This document shows, piece after piece, positions 1 through 11,750 of a DNA stretch of 64,000 nucleotides. This DNA is from Nymphaea colorata. Taxonomy: Eukaryota > Streptophyta > Magnoliopsida > Nymphaeales > Nymphaeaceae. Position 1 is the stretch's first letter. Every line of letters begins with the position of its first letter. Where the stretch lies: the NCBI RefSeq assembly GCF_008831285.2, contig NC_045145.1, positions 3,388,723 to 3,452,722 of the forward strand, read 5' to 3'. Position numbers and translations under genes: made by a program. Below the pieces are notes generated by a model, which ran no database searches, was not told the origin of the DNA, and saw only the letters and a list, made by a program, of their open reading frames with translations.

Positions 1-620
1 AGACAGTAGTTAAGTTTCGGTTTTGGTGAAGTCGAAAAATGAAACGAGCTTGGGAGAAAAAAGTATTCAAAAGAACGAAAAAGAAAAATACTTGAATATG
101 AGAGGAATAAAGAGAAAGAGAGAAAAAAGAGATTTTGAAAATCACAAAACAAAAGAATTAAAAGGGAGATATATATATATATATATATACACATATGAAA
201 GCTTATAAAAACAAAGTATAAATCAAATAAAAAGGGCGAAAAAGATTTTAAAAAGAGAGAGATTTTATAGTTGAATATACGTATACATATTTATATGTAC
301 ATATACGAGAATTTGTAAAAGAATATGTTAAATCATAAAAACAAAAGGACAAAGAAAAATAGTCATGTGCACGTATACGTATATAACATGTATATACACG
401 TCTTTATAAGAATTGAAATAAAAAAAATAACTTAAAAATATCCAACTTTGATTTTTTTAAGTATGTCGGAGAGGAACTTAGGCTCATGCAAGAGCCTATG
501 CTAAGTCTCCAAGGCCTCATTAAAAAGGGTTCTTGCTTTCAATTTTTTTTTGGAAAACATGATCATAAATATGTAAACATAAAACCATAATTATGACAAG
601 AAAATCGATTTATCCCACAA
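1..620. other. AT-rich spacer, no gene seen
   Basis: Purine-rich, AT-rich DNA with a short TA run near 168-190 and scattered ATATAC/GTATAC words. The only open frame (about 60 codons, starting near 23) is Lys/Glu-rich translation of an A/G-rich tract and has no family resemblance. I see no gene here. Confidence 0.6.
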
Positions 621-623
621 TTA

Positions 624-640
624 GGCTCCGTTTGATGCAC
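624..640 (+). repeat. Left terminal inverted repeat of the PIF-like element
   Basis: GGCTCCGTTTGATGCAC, preceded by TTA. Just inside, GATGCACAG and CTGTGCATC form a perfect 9-bp hairpin around a 7-nt loop. Confidence 0.55.
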
Positions 641-1663
641 AGGGATTCACTGTGCATCAGGGTAAATTTGTCGAACTTGTACGGCTTTTGTGATTCCAGC
701 AAGCAGGTTTTTCCCCTTGGTAAAAGGTTGGATCCAGGGTAAAATTACCCTGGAAAAAAGTTGGACCCTAGAGGGTCTGACTTTTTGGCGGAGACAAATT
801 TTCTGCCCGTTAGGCATCCTCATCACCATCATTCGCTCCAGCCTCCAGCCGTCGTCCGCTCGCCGTGCTCTCCACCACCGACGCTGGTCTGCCTCCAGCC
901 ATCGTCGTGGTATTTCGAAGAAGTTGAAGTACGCTATCCCTATTCTGCGTTCTGTATTTTTCTATTCATCGCCATCTGCTTTTTTCCTTCCGCTGCTTCA
1001 TGGGTGATCCTTGCCTTCTTCCGTCCTCAATCTGGATGGCTCTAGATGGTCAATTCTTGTTTTAGAAAGACAATGAACTTAAAGATTCCTGTTGTACTCA
1101 GATTTCTTAATCAAATCTGTTTTAGGCAATCCCAACCAAGACTACACACTTAGTGGATATCCCTATCAATGGAAACTTTTCCCTCTTTAAAAGCTTGTCC
1201 CCCTGATTTCTGTGCAGTGGGTTCCAACTGCCCACTCAAGACCACTTGCTTGCAGTGGGCTGGAGGCAATGCCGCCTACCTTGGAAACCATGCTAGTGAC
1301 CTCCATATTAACGCCAACATGTTGTCTGATCTCTGCCACAGTTGTAGAAATCTTATGGCCACTTTACAATAGGACTGACTTTTGTCATGCTTCATTTATC
1401 GTTTTGAACGTTCTCTTAACTTCAGGAGCAAGAAAAACAGGGCTTCCAATGGTTGAACTACCAACATACTGAATCTAGAATTTCAGTTGTTAATACAGTA
1501 TGATATGATACAATGACCAAAAAGATATCCCTATATGCATATTTTGATGATGGCCTGTGGCCCTACCTTCCTTGAATCAGGCCATTGTATCTGGGGTCGC
1601 AAGAGCAGCCTTTGGTAAGAATTATGTCTGGGACATGTTAATTTAAAGAGTGCACTTTTCTAG

Positions 1664-2500
1664 GTCAGCATTTATCACTGCAAACGTTTGTGTGATGATT
1701 TTTGTCATCATAGCGGGTAGTGTCCTTGGATTTCCAATGGGTAAGGGAAAAGTGCACTCTAGATGGTTATGCACTTTTTACTTTTTCTCCTATATGCACT
1801 GGAACTATTTTTATGAGAAATTCTCAATTTATTTCTTGGTTTTGTTGAAGGTTCTTGTTGTGGTTCTAGGTACTTTCCTTTTGGAGTTAATGGGATGCTT
1901 GCTGGATCCGCTACTGTTTTCTTTGCATATATAGGCTTTGATGCGGTTGCAAGCACGGCTGAGGAGGTATATTGCTATTTACGTAATTATGAATGCCCTT
2001 CAATGCATTTTTGCTTCATTCCATGTGACAAAAATTGTTGAAGTTGGATATAGCAGAAACAATTCGTTATTAACTTTCATAGGCACTTGTTAGTCAAAGC
2101 TTTTATTGTAAATATAGCCTGATATTTGTAGTCAGTAGTCACTTCATGCTTGACGCTCATCCTATCTTGCAGGTGAAGAATCCACAACGTGATTTGCCAT
2201 TGGGAATTGGAATCGCATTATCCCTATGCTGTGTCTTGTACATGCTGGTATCTGTGGTTATAGTTGGTTTGGTGCCTTATTATGGAATGGATCCTGACAC
2301 ACCAATTTCATCTGCTTTCTCCAGCCATGGGATGCAGTGGACAGTGTAAGTCAGCTTCAATGGAAATCGTGTTGTTTTTTGTAGGTTAGCCAAATGACTG
2401 TGGTTGGCTTAATTCATCTGCGTTTTGTTTTAGGTACATTATCACTGCCGGTGCAATTACTGCTCTCTGTGCAACATTGTTGGGTTCAATCCTTCCCCAG
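1664..2500 (+). pseudogene. Cationic amino acid transporter (CAT2/CAT4-like) fragment, four captured exons
   Basis: Four exon-like segments (1664-1740, 1870-1976, 2173-2345, 2434-2500) keep open frames in matching phase, with AG acceptors and GT donors; the last donor is GC (CAG|GCAAGT). Joined, they read like the central membrane region of plant CAT transporters of the APC superfamily: VIIAGSVLGF, YFPFGVNGMLAGSATVFF, GFDAVASTAEE, VKNPQRDLPLGIGI, GLVPYYGMDPDTPISSAF. Intact CAT proteins are around 600 residues with 14 membrane helices; this piece has only about 140 residues and lacks both ends. It therefore cannot encode a transporter. The clean splice sites suggest copying from genomic DNA, not from a processed transcript. 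It sits inside the PIF-like element. Confidence 0.8.
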
Positions 2501-3048
2501 GCAAGTTCTTCGCAGCTTGAACAAATAGTTAACCAATGAGATTGCATACCATTGCAATTATTTAGTAATCATGTATTTGCTTGTTTTTTGTCCTGTACAT
2601 GTAAAACATGTGTTGGAAACAACGTTAATGATTTGTGCTTACTGCCTTTTTCATTTTCATGAAATTAGAAATTAGTGTCCAGGTGCATTTTCTGAATTTT
2701 TTTCATACATATTAGGTTCATCTGTCAATTTTTGACATTTTTTTAGTTTAATTTTTTGAAAGTACATCCTCTGTGTGTGTTTATACATTCTTGCAGTCCT
2801 CTTCCAAAAATTTTTCTAATGGTTTTGTTAGTTTTTCTGTGGATTTTAGTCTTTGGTGGTTTGATCCCACAAGCTCCCCTGATTGAAGCTTCAGTTGATT
2901 TGAGAAATTTTTATTTGTTTGTTCAAGATTGTGGAGTTAGTTGCACTACTTAGAATTTCAACTAAAAGTTGCAAGTTTGTAGTGAACATTTGTTTTAGCA
3001 GCATTAATCTTTGTATAAACTAATGTTTCTGTATTCCATAACTTGTAG

Positions 3049-3138
3049 ATGATTCCAGTGGCTTTGAACGATGTAGCGTTTTCAACACACGCGGTTCTAC
3101 TGACAGGATTCACAGTTTTGCAAGTTTTAATCTATGAA
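3049..3138 (+). pseudogene. Cystinosin homologue, one captured exon
   Basis: A 90-bp open segment bounded by TTGTAG and GTAATT reads ALNDVAFSTHAVLLTGFTVL and then QVLIYE. This matches the plant cystinosin (lysosomal/vacuolar cystine exporter, PQ-loop family) exon with the consensus ALNDVAFS-HA-LLT--T--Q---Y. It lies 550 bp downstream of the amino acid transporter exons and on the same strand, though the two parent genes are unrelated. A single exon of about 30 residues has no transport function by itself. Identification rests on one conserved motif block. Confidence 0.7.
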
Positions 3139-3344
3139 GTAATTGGATCATCTAACGGAACCTTCTTTTTTTGCTGTCTTCTCCTGGTTTTCGTGCAGTT
3201 TTATAGAGGATGGCTTGTTATCAGTTTTAACAGATGATGTTTACAACTTTCTAGCGTTTATGTTGTACATTACACAGGGTTTTATGTAATAACTCTATTA
3301 TTGAATGGCTTTAAATATTTTTTCCATGGCTGAATTGCATATCT

Positions 3345-3560
3345 ATGTGTAGGTGGTGGACGGTCGGTTGCAGTTTTTGACCATGACAAAAAACGGTCAA
3401 AAAAATTTTTCTTGAAAAAATTTTCCTGCCTATCAAAATAGGCATTCTTTCCCCTTCAAAAAAGTTCCAGACCATCAAACATGGTCTGAAACAAGAAGAA
3501 GGGAATTTTACCCTTCTGTCATTTTTTCAGGGTAAAATTACCCTAGAAAAAGTTCCCCCT
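3345..3560. repeat. Subterminal cluster of short hairpins in the PIF-like element
   Basis: Successive short inverted repeats occur here: GCCTATCAAAATAGGC, AGACCATCAAACATGGTCT, AAGGGAATTTTACCCTT and CAGGGTAAAATTACCCTAG. The last module recurs as CAGGGTAAAATTACCCTGG at 735-753 near the opposite end. Confidence 0.6.
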
Positions 3561-3571
3561 CTAAAAAATCG

Positions 3572-3589
3572 GTGCCATCAAAAGTGACC
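3572..3589 (-). repeat. Right terminal inverted repeat of the PIF-like element
   Basis: GTGCCATCAAAAGTGACC, the imperfect inverse of the left end, followed directly by TTA. Confidence 0.55.
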
Positions 3590-3592
3590 TTA

Positions 3593-5207
3593 GGTATGAA
3601 AGTGAAATGGAGAGCAACATAAGAAAACACACATTGGGGTTCCTAATCGGATGTTTAAGAAAAAAAACTGAGCACGAAAATTACATGAAGATGCACTTTA
3701 ACATTTATATCTCCGTGAAGGGCTTTCCCAACCTAAAAAATCAACATAAGATTGAAGAAGTCTCAACCAACCACTCATTTTCACCGTGCATTTGCTCATT
3801 AATTAAGGAAAAAATAATACACCATGGATAAACATAATCTTCAACATAAACGATGAATAAAACAATGTAACAAACATATTTTTGGAAATAAATGAAGAAA
3901 TGAGATTTATTTCGCCTTACTCATACTCCCCGTGCACTCAAGAGTAGCTTTCGACTCTCGAGAGGAAATCTTTAGAGGGCTATGGGGAAGTTGCAAGAGG
4001 AAATGAAAATAAAATAGAAATAAGAGGAAGACTACATTCTAAGCCAAGGTCTCAAGTCATCCAGTCAACCCGCGCTTTTTTGAAGAATTCTGCACCCATG
4101 GGCATATGGCCTTGGCAGGCCTTCCCTTGCTGCCGTCCTCGAATATAGATGATATTAGAAATAAGCCTCCTCCTTTGAATGGTTCTAGGATCACCTTGGA
4201 TGAAGCTCCAAAATGATGAAAATATCCCCCCCAAGAGGTCTCAATGTGCTCTTTTGAATAGTTTGAACTTGGAGAAGCTTGCATCCAAGGTTGGAGAAGA
4301 GGAGAAATGTAAAGAGAGATATAATGAAAAATTTAGATTTTTAAGTGAGAAAGCAATGAAGGTTTCCCAAGGGTTAGCTCATGCCCAAGAGAGAAGATTA
4401 TAGGGGCATTTATAAAAGGTTTTGGAGTCAAAACTCAAAATTTGAAGTTTTTTAAATTTCACAAAATCTTCACGAGAATTTCAAGTATTTTTAAATGTTT
4501 TTTTATTTTTCTTTTTAAATAAACTTTGATTAAGTTGGATTAGCCCTTATCCGTGCAAATATCTCTTTGGTGTCCAGGGAGGGCTATTGCCAACAACAAG
4601 GCCAAAACCGTTTCTCAAGTGGTGGTTTTTGACCCAAAATAGGATCTGCACCATGTGCAAGCCCTGTGCCGATGCATTGCACTTAGCAGCGCGCACGCCG
4701 ATTCTTTATAATGGGGGGAAAATGCCCCCTTTATTGTCTTGTCTGGACCAATGAGGGGCGGATTCACCTCCCTAACCTAAAAAGAGGGCTGTTCATAAAA
4801 ATATTAACAAAAATCATATTTTAAATATGCAAAAATGGTTTTTGTTACAAATGGGGAGGCTGACACTGTTTTAAGTGACTCTGGGCCTTTTTTAGATTCA
4901 GATTAGGTTCAATTGGTCGCAGACACGTTCTAGTGAGTGGTTTAACGTCAAAAACGTATTTTTGGTGTGAGAACAAAACATAAAACAAAGGGAGGGTCCG
5001 TGCATGTGTGTGTAGCGCTTGGTAGCATCAAATTTTGTTGGTTCAATCTCGGCTTTGGATTTTGGTTTGAAATTCTCAATTTAGATCTTAACTCAGGTTT
5101 TTGGATCTAATTCGGATCCAAGAGTTGGATTTTAGATTTGAATTTTGTGTTTGGGTTCGGACATGGGTTTAGAGATTTATTTTGGATTGAATAGCCATGA
5201 ATTTGTT
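3593..5207. other. Spacer with possible decayed retroelement sequence
   Basis: No convincing gene. Short open frames on the minus strand near 4050-4285 have no recognisable domain. The stretch 4540-4800 has higher GC content and resembles untranslated retroelement DNA, but I find no LTR ends, primer-binding site or polyprotein motif. Confidence 0.4.
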
Positions 5208-6328
5208 TTGGAACTTTGATTAGGTAGTTGAAATTTGGATTTCAAATAAAGTTTGGATAATTGAAGCTTAGCTAGGGACTTTTGGAATTGAGAATTGGAC
5301 TTGGAATCTAAAAATTTGAGCTAGGAACGACTAGAAAATTTGCGCTAGAATTTTGGAGATAGTTTGGGTTTTGGGATTTGAAACCGATTGGAAAATTTCT
5401 TGGGAGCCTTTGAACTGGAATTTGGTTTAGAAGCCAAAATCTAGAAATTGGATTTGAAATAATTTGAGAAGCGAATCTTGGAGGTCAAAATTTTGGGCTT
5501 TAGAATTATTGGGACTCGACAACCTCAAAATTTTTGAAAAAATATTCGGATTTGAGCATTAGTGCTTCAAAATTTTGCTCCCAAAATGGGTACTGAAAAT
5601 TGGATAATCTAAATCGTAGTCATGAGGAATTTTCTTGATTTTTGGATAATTGGAATTTCGGTTTGGGAATTTTGAATAACTTTGGATGTTCGTTAGACTC
5701 TAAGATTTTTTAGATATTTTTTTTCGAAATCCTGAATTTTTTTTGAGACTTTGGTTAAGGTCATGAAAATTTCTTGATTTTGACTAGATTGTAGATTGAG
5801 AATTAATTCCAAGATGAAATTGATTTTGAGAAAATCCCAATCATTGAATCCATTTTAAATCGACTTTAAAAGTTCTCAGTTTTTGTAGTTATTTTGAGAA
5901 ATTTTTGTATTTTTCCTCAAAAAATAAGTGAAGTATTTAAGTTTTTCTCGTAATATGACTTGACTTGATCACGGTAACAACTCCAACTCGACTCGCTTAA
6001 GTTTAGGGATTAAATTTTAGGAAATGCTTTCTTGGCCAGGAAAATCGCATTTTTGAATTTCTCTAGGTCTCTTTGGGACGAAGTTCTTCCTTTTAGAAGC
6101 TTGGTTTTGATTAGAATGCTGGATTTTTGTAAAGTTAATAGTTTTTGGAATAGCTTGAATTTTGGAAATACGTATTTCCAAATGTACTTTGTAAAAAATC
6201 GGATTCTTTTTGTAGTTATTGGTTTCGACTACCCATTGGGCCAAAATCCTTGCATTTCGATCAAGAGATTCCTAACTAAATTAGGCATTTTGGTTATTGC
6301 TGTTTTTCAAAAACATAGAAATTTCTGA
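5208..6328 (+). repeat. Dispersed repeat, copy A
   Basis: This stretch aligns by eye with 20575-22235 in the same orientation. Shared blocks include TTGAACTGGAATTTGGTTT, GCCAAAATCTAGAAATTGGA, TTTTAGGAAATGCTTT, TTGGCCAGGAAAATC and TTGGTTTCGACTACCCATTG. It has no long open frame. T/A-rich non-coding composition suggests an LTR or untranslated part of a retrotransposon, but neither coding domains nor terminal TG...CA ends were found. Confidence 0.7.
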
Positions 6329-6884
6329 AAATTTTTAGAAATCGAAATAAGCTTGATTTGATTGCTTTTTCCATTTATAAGATGGACTGCGCTCATGACT
6401 TGAGTTGGGGAATGGATTTGGTTAGCTATGGAGTCGGATCCACCTGCCCCATTCAAAACAGAGTTTAGGTTTGGATTGATGGTGTAAATCTCGAGAATGC
6501 ATGCACATATGCTTTTCACATATACATTTTTGTGTGGCGACCCAACTAGACATCATTCCTAGCTTTTAAGAAACCCTACCCCACACGTTGGCTCGCTTTC
6601 TTATGTAGGAAACTGCGATAAATACATATACGTGTTATATTTTTTACTATATATATTATATAATATACGTATCTTAGTATTATAATAATAACATAACATG
6701 TACATACGATGTTTATAACATATTATGTTTACAACTTATATTATATTTTGGTCACATAATGTATATAATATACTATATACATTATTATGCTATACATCAT
6801 TCCAATAATAAAATGGATTAGTGCCTCGCTAAAACTTCTTAGTCCGCTGGTGGTCAGACGCATCCGACTAAAATGTTATTGATT

Positions 6885-6919
6885 CGCACCCGACTCGCGT
6901 TTGACGCGAGTCCGGTGCG
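6885..6919. repeat. 35-bp GC-rich hairpin
   Basis: Two 16-nt arms (6885-6900 and 6904-6919) with one mismatch flank a 3-nt loop TTG; arm core GACTCGCGT. It stands out against AT-rich surroundings. Confidence 0.8.
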
Positions 6920-7914
6920 GTGTCTGTGCATTTTTGTCCTTTCTTTTAATTGTAATGAAAAACTATGGCGGGCACGACTTTTTCGTTTTTTCCCTTTGCT
7001 AACGCCTTCAGCCTTCTTAGTTCTCTCTCTCTCTGCTGCGATCCCTTCCACCGGCGGTAGCTTCCTCCCTGAGTGTCCGGCGACCGGTGTTGGCACTTGG
7101 CTGCGATCGTCTTCTTCCGGCTGCATCAAATTAGTTCAGGTAGTTTGTTTTTTCCAGCCGTCTGTCTCCCTCCATTGTTTTCCCCATTTCATCTTCTTCC
7201 TCAACCCTCTTTCAATGCCCTTGTTTTCTCTCGGTTTATTGTTACAGCCATTGCCTTTCCTTGCATAGCAGAAGGATTTCCTTGTGCGTGGAACTTGACC
7301 CACTCGGTTGCCTGCAGAAAGCGAGAGCAAGTGCTGCCACTCTTTGTACCCAAGGTATTGCAGAGTTCCACGATCAGATATTTTTTTCTCCTAACCCGAA
7401 GGGATGCAGTTATCTTTAGTGTTAGGGTTTCTCTTTTGTGCTTGGATTGATGTATCTCGTTTATTTGTTTCTCCGATCATGAATCGAGTTTTTTGTTGCT
7501 CTAATGATCTGAAATCTTGATTGGAAACTCGGAATTCGTCTGAGATCATGAGGGATTTGGGGCTAATTGTTTCGGTAGCCTTCAGAAATTTAGGTGTATC
7601 ACCTGAAAACCTGTTTCCTAGGTTTCAGGTTTGGATGTATAGATTATTAAGCAGGGCGGATTAGTGCCATTTTGATCAGCCTTTACTTTGTAAACTTATG
7701 TAAACTCCATGCACCGACAGTCTTTGTGTCTTACATAGAGTGGTTCATAAACTAGATACTCAATGATACTGAAAATTGTTAATAAGGGAAAGCAGGACCT
7801 TTTATTTACACAAAGCAAGATCGCTTTAGATGAGCAAGAACTGTTAGCTATTATGAGAAAATGTTTATTGTGGATTCCTTGGAGGTTTTTTTTTTGTCAT
7901 ATATATTATATACA

Positions 7915-7959
7915 TATTATTATTATTACAATAAATTAGTAATAATAATAATAATAAAT
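7915..7959. repeat. (TTA)n/(AAT)n microsatellite
   Basis: Imperfect TTA then AAT trinucleotide repeats, interrupted once. Confidence 0.85.
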
Positions 7960-8427
7960 ACTCTCGCCGCACCGCCGCACTTAAATTTTTTGAAATGTGC
8001 CGCGCCGGCACCCGCACCAGCACCCACACCACGCACCTTGGTGGCATGCTTAACCTCAAGTTTTTTGAGTCGTTCGTGTGCAGCCCTACTTCTAGGTAAT
8101 GCTTTCCTAAAAAAAGTTGGAAAAGAGTCGGAGGTTTTAATGTAGAAAACAAAAGAAGACATATTCATGTGATCAAAGGCAAACTACATATTAAAGAGGC
8201 AACCGGACATGCATATTTGAACAGTAGATTTCTTTCACTTCGGATCCCACACAACCCTCGGATCTTCCAAGGCTACCAATCACCTCCTTATTAGCAGATC
8301 TTCCATGTTGGCTCTTGAAAGTTTCCCCTTCTACCAACATATAACCAGGTTTGGTTATTAACTTGCCCTTCAATTCAATAGCTTTCCAACATTCTTATCT
8401 GTAGCAGCCGTCACCGAGTCGTGCACT

Positions 8428-9821
8428 ATGAACTCTAAGAAGCCATGGATTGTGATGGTTCCAAGTGCGGGCATGTGCCATATCTTGCTTTTCATCCGCT
8501 TCACTGAGACCATCGTCGAACACGGCTTCAACGTCATCTTTGTTGCCACCAAATCCACAGTATCATATGCAGAATGACACCATATTTCTGCATTCCTTTC
8601 ATCTTCTCCAGGCGTACATCCTCTATGGTACGACCCTCTTCCCCTGAATCCTAACTCTTCCCACCACAATACCACTGATCCATTCTGCCTTCAGTTTGAA
8701 ACCTTAAGCCGCTCGAAGGACGTACTTCGCCCTCTCCTAAGCCAACTTGCTACGAAGGCCCCTATCTCTGCCTTCATCTTCGACATCTTCCTTGTTTCCT
8801 GCATGTGCGACATCAGAATCACTCTATACCGAACTACGTCCTCTTCGTGTCCTCTGCAACCATGCTTGCTTTCAGCATCTGCTTCTCAAGCTCTGAACCA
8901 AGTGGCGACCTGACCGAGGAAATTCAGATACTGGGAGTCGGGGCCGTCCCGTCTTACTGTGTTCCGCCGGCCGTAAAGAACCACGAGCACCTCTTCACCA
9001 CCCTCTTCCACAAGAACAACAGAGCTCTCAACAGAGCAATTGGAGTTCTCATCAACACATTCTCCAAGTTGGAGGCAGAGTCTTTACAGGCACTCACTGA
9101 TGGGAAGCTGGCACTGATGTCGTTGCCGAGCATGTTTCCCATAGGCCCGTTGGTGGGTGGAAGGCCCGCCGGCGGCGAGGGTTGTGCCCATGTGACCGAG
9201 TGGTTCGACGAGCAGCCTGAGGGCAGTGTGCTGTATATCAGTTTTTGGGAGTCGTCACGCTCTGGCGCCTGCACAGGTTGTGGAGTTGGCTAATGGGCTG
9301 GAGATGGCTGGCTGCAACTTCTTGTGGGTGCTCAAGACCAAGATTGTGGACAAAGAGGAGAGCCAAGGGGAAGCTCAGAATGTGTTGCCTGATGGGTTTG
9401 TGGAAAGGGCTAAGGCCAGGGCCCTGGTTGTAGACAATTGGACTGACCAAGAAGAAGTGTTGGCCCATGGCTCGGTCGGTGGCTTCCTCAGTCACTGTGG
9501 TTGGAGCTCAGTGATTGAGGCAGTGTGGCATGGGGTGCCCATTTTTGAATGGCCACAGGCTGGAGATCAGCTGCTCAATGCTATGGCTGTGGAGAGGAGT
9601 GGACTGGGGATCTGGGAAAGAAGTTGGAGAGAGTGTAATGGAGGAGGGCTGCTCAAGGGCCAGGAGATTGGCAGGCAACTGAGACTGTGGATGGGAGACA
9701 AGCATCTCAATGAGAGCACGCCCAGCAGCTGCGGGAGGAGGCTAGGAGGTCGATTAGCATGGCTGGAGACTATCGTAGGACTCTGGCCGAACTCATGGGT
9801 AGATGGAAAGCAGTTGCGTAA
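8428..9821 (+). pseudogene. UDP-glycosyltransferase pseudogene, UGT708 (C-glycosyltransferase)-like
   Basis: Family 1 glycosyltransferases move sugar from UDP-glucose to small acceptors in the cytosol. The reading begins at ATG 8428 (KPWIVMVPSAGMCHILLF, the N-terminal acceptor-side motif) and ends at TAA 9819-9821 after AELMGRWKAVA. The C-terminal PSPG donor-binding box is well kept (WTDQEEVLAHGSVGGFLSHC, then GW, WHGVP and WP...GDQ). The HHIS block, the DPF.LQFE block and IPNYVLFVSSA suggest the UGT708 C-glycosyltransferase group, but this is by memory of family patterns. The gene is broken by TGA at 8575-8577 (codon 50, where relatives carry Ser before HHIS), a frameshift near 8795-8830, another near 9240 (after LYISF), and one near 9715. 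Length matches an intact single-exon UGT of about 465 residues. It is therefore a recent-looking loss with no large deletion. Confidence 0.85.
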
Positions 9822-11742
9822 TCTTGGATCTTGTTCTCTAAAATGTGTAGATGTGGAGGATGAAAATGGAACGTCAATAAATTTGGTGTAGAAATTTGTG
9901 TTGTAGGAATGGCTATTTTGGTGGGTTCAGAAGTATGCGGTTCAGTTGCTTTTGTTTAAGAAGCTATGTGAACTCAATTTATGCTCCTTCTGATTTGGTT
10001 TCCATCATTTGTTTCTTTGTTTCTTTTTTCATTTGAATGTAATGGCATTGCTTGTTAGGTTTCCAAAGAAAAATGTAATCACATTGCTTCAAGCATTTCT
10101 GTGTTGTTCCTTGTGCAGTGAAAATGTTTCTTGTATAATGAAAAGGTTGTAGAATTAGATTTTTCTAGCTGGCCGCACCAAACGCTGGAAAGAAATTGTG
10201 GAGGACGAGTGTTCTCTCGTCACCAGAGAACGCAAAAACTGTTCCTACAGCTTGTAACGCCCAAACAGTATGAGAGAGAGACAGAGAAAGCTGTATGAGA
10301 CATTATGCCAGAGACAACAACCAAACAGTTTTAGTTCAATGGCTAACATGTTTCTTTTTTGGTGATCTAACCTTACTTTAAGAACAGGTTGATGTAAAAC
10401 ATGTATTAGGTTGAACATTTTTTGGGGTTTAGTAGTCCTTTCTAGTAAGCAAAGATGAACAGCTCCCAGTAATATCAACATTTTACAGAACTTCACATTT
10501 TTCATAAAAACAACTAGAACCAAAGCATGCTTACGTTAAATATTTTTTTAAATATATTAACATGTTTATATTTTGTTTAAAATGTTTTAATAAAACTTTA
10601 ATGGGCTTGGTTTTTGTCCCTGACCTATTGGTATGAGAAAGAAAGACAGTGGGCCCCTCTAACCAGGTTTGGCTGGTGCAATCCTCTGTCATTCATAGCA
10701 CAAGTCCTGATTCATGCATCGGGGCACACACACACATGAACCGTGGTGCATTTGTCAGAATAGATCAATCCTAGCTGGAATGATCCAACTTTTATATATA
10801 TATATATATTGCTGATTTTTCCATTCTAGGTTGGATGGAAAAGTCTTTTGGCCTCTTACTGCACACCATTTGTTGCATTGCATTGTAATAAAAATCCAAT
10901 TTGAGAGGTGATCTAATATGTCATGTATAGCAAAACACCACAGGCCAAAAGGGCTAAGATGAGAACTTTGAAGACCCATGGTAGGGGTGGGTTTGGATCG
11001 AACTAAAACAAGGCCTGGTCTATGTTAAAGGCACCAGGTTGGCACCTGATGGGTATTTAGTATCTGACCCAACTCGGGCCCTGGACCAAGCCTATTCGAT
11101 ATCTTATTTTTAATATTATTTTATTTAAATAAATATAAAATTATATATGTTATAAAAGTATATTTTTTAATCGAGCCCAATTGTAGGCAATCCAGATGGA
11201 CTCAGGTGCGGGCTACAGTCACGCTATGGCCTGGCCAGATGCCTAGTCCTGGCCAAGATCCTTGCAGATGGGGCCATCTCGTTGTTTTATCAAGGATCAC
11301 TCTCAGTTCTAAGTTCATTTTTAGAGAAAAACATGCAAGTCTTGTACTTGGTAGATGATGACATTTGAGTATACACTATCTAAGTAATTAATAAGTATCA
11401 AACTAAACAACTTCTTAAAGGGTCTCCTCATTGAATATGAATCTATTTTTTAAAATCTAATACCTAAATGCAATCCAAGACCCAAATGATAACCCAATAA
11501 AACTGGTCCAATTGGAACACTCAGAGTTGAGCATAATAAGTTTGCTATGGGTTTTAGGCCTAGATCTCTTGGTGCCCTTAATAATTGACCCAGATGATTA
11601 GTGACATATTTGGATTGGGTTTAGATATTTGGCAAGGAAAATCTCCCACTTCATTTCTTGTCGGCCTAAACAGGAGAAGAGTTGAGGCTGGGCTCGACAC
11701 CTGAAATACTCAACTGGAGCTCGATTCCAACTCAAAAAATTA
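9822..11742. other. Spacer between UGT relic and hAT element
   Basis: No gene seen. A TA run occurs at 10795-10810. The stretch 10980-11750 contains GGGTTTGGATCG- and CTGACCCAACTCGGGCCC-type words common in degenerate plant repeats, without definable ends. Confidence 0.4.
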
Positions 11743-11750
11743 GGCTCAAG

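Larger units (their letters stand above)
624..3589 (+). mobile_element. Candidate PIF/Harbinger-type non-autonomous element carrying host gene fragments (Pack-type)
   Basis: The left end reads GGCTCCGTTTGATG-CAC and the reverse complement of the right end reads GGTCACTTTTGATGGCAC, about 10 of the first 14 positions identical. TTA lies directly outside both ends (621-623 and 3590-3592), the 3-bp target duplication usual for PIF/Harbinger and Tourist elements. Both subterminal zones carry a near-identical palindromic module (735-753 and 3528-3546). No transposase is present. Inside lie exons of a cationic amino acid transporter and of a cystinosin homologue, both on the + strand. Ends and capture are seen in the sequence; the superfamily is inferred from the TSD. 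A 3-bp match can arise by chance, so two unrelated small elements flanking a gene relic remains possible. Confidence 0.6.
6329..8427. other. Spacer upstream of the glycosyltransferase relic
   Basis: 6540-6840 is very AT-rich (TATATAATATAC words). 6960-7370 is pyrimidine-rich with CT tracts and resembles a plant 5' untranslated leader, but no coding exon can be tied to it. 7960-8040 is a GC-rich patch of CCGCAC and CACCCGCACC words. A minus-strand open frame at 8191-8373 has no recognised family. Confidence 0.4.

Noticed and set aside
690..1472. Overlapping open frames of 60-105 codons near the left part of the PIF-like element
   Set aside because: No family resemblance, low-complexity His/Ser/Pro stretches, and no splice-site or codon-phase link to the transporter exons.
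4052..4403. Overlapping open frames on both strands
   Set aside because: Short, mutually overlapping, no motif; likely retroelement debris at best.
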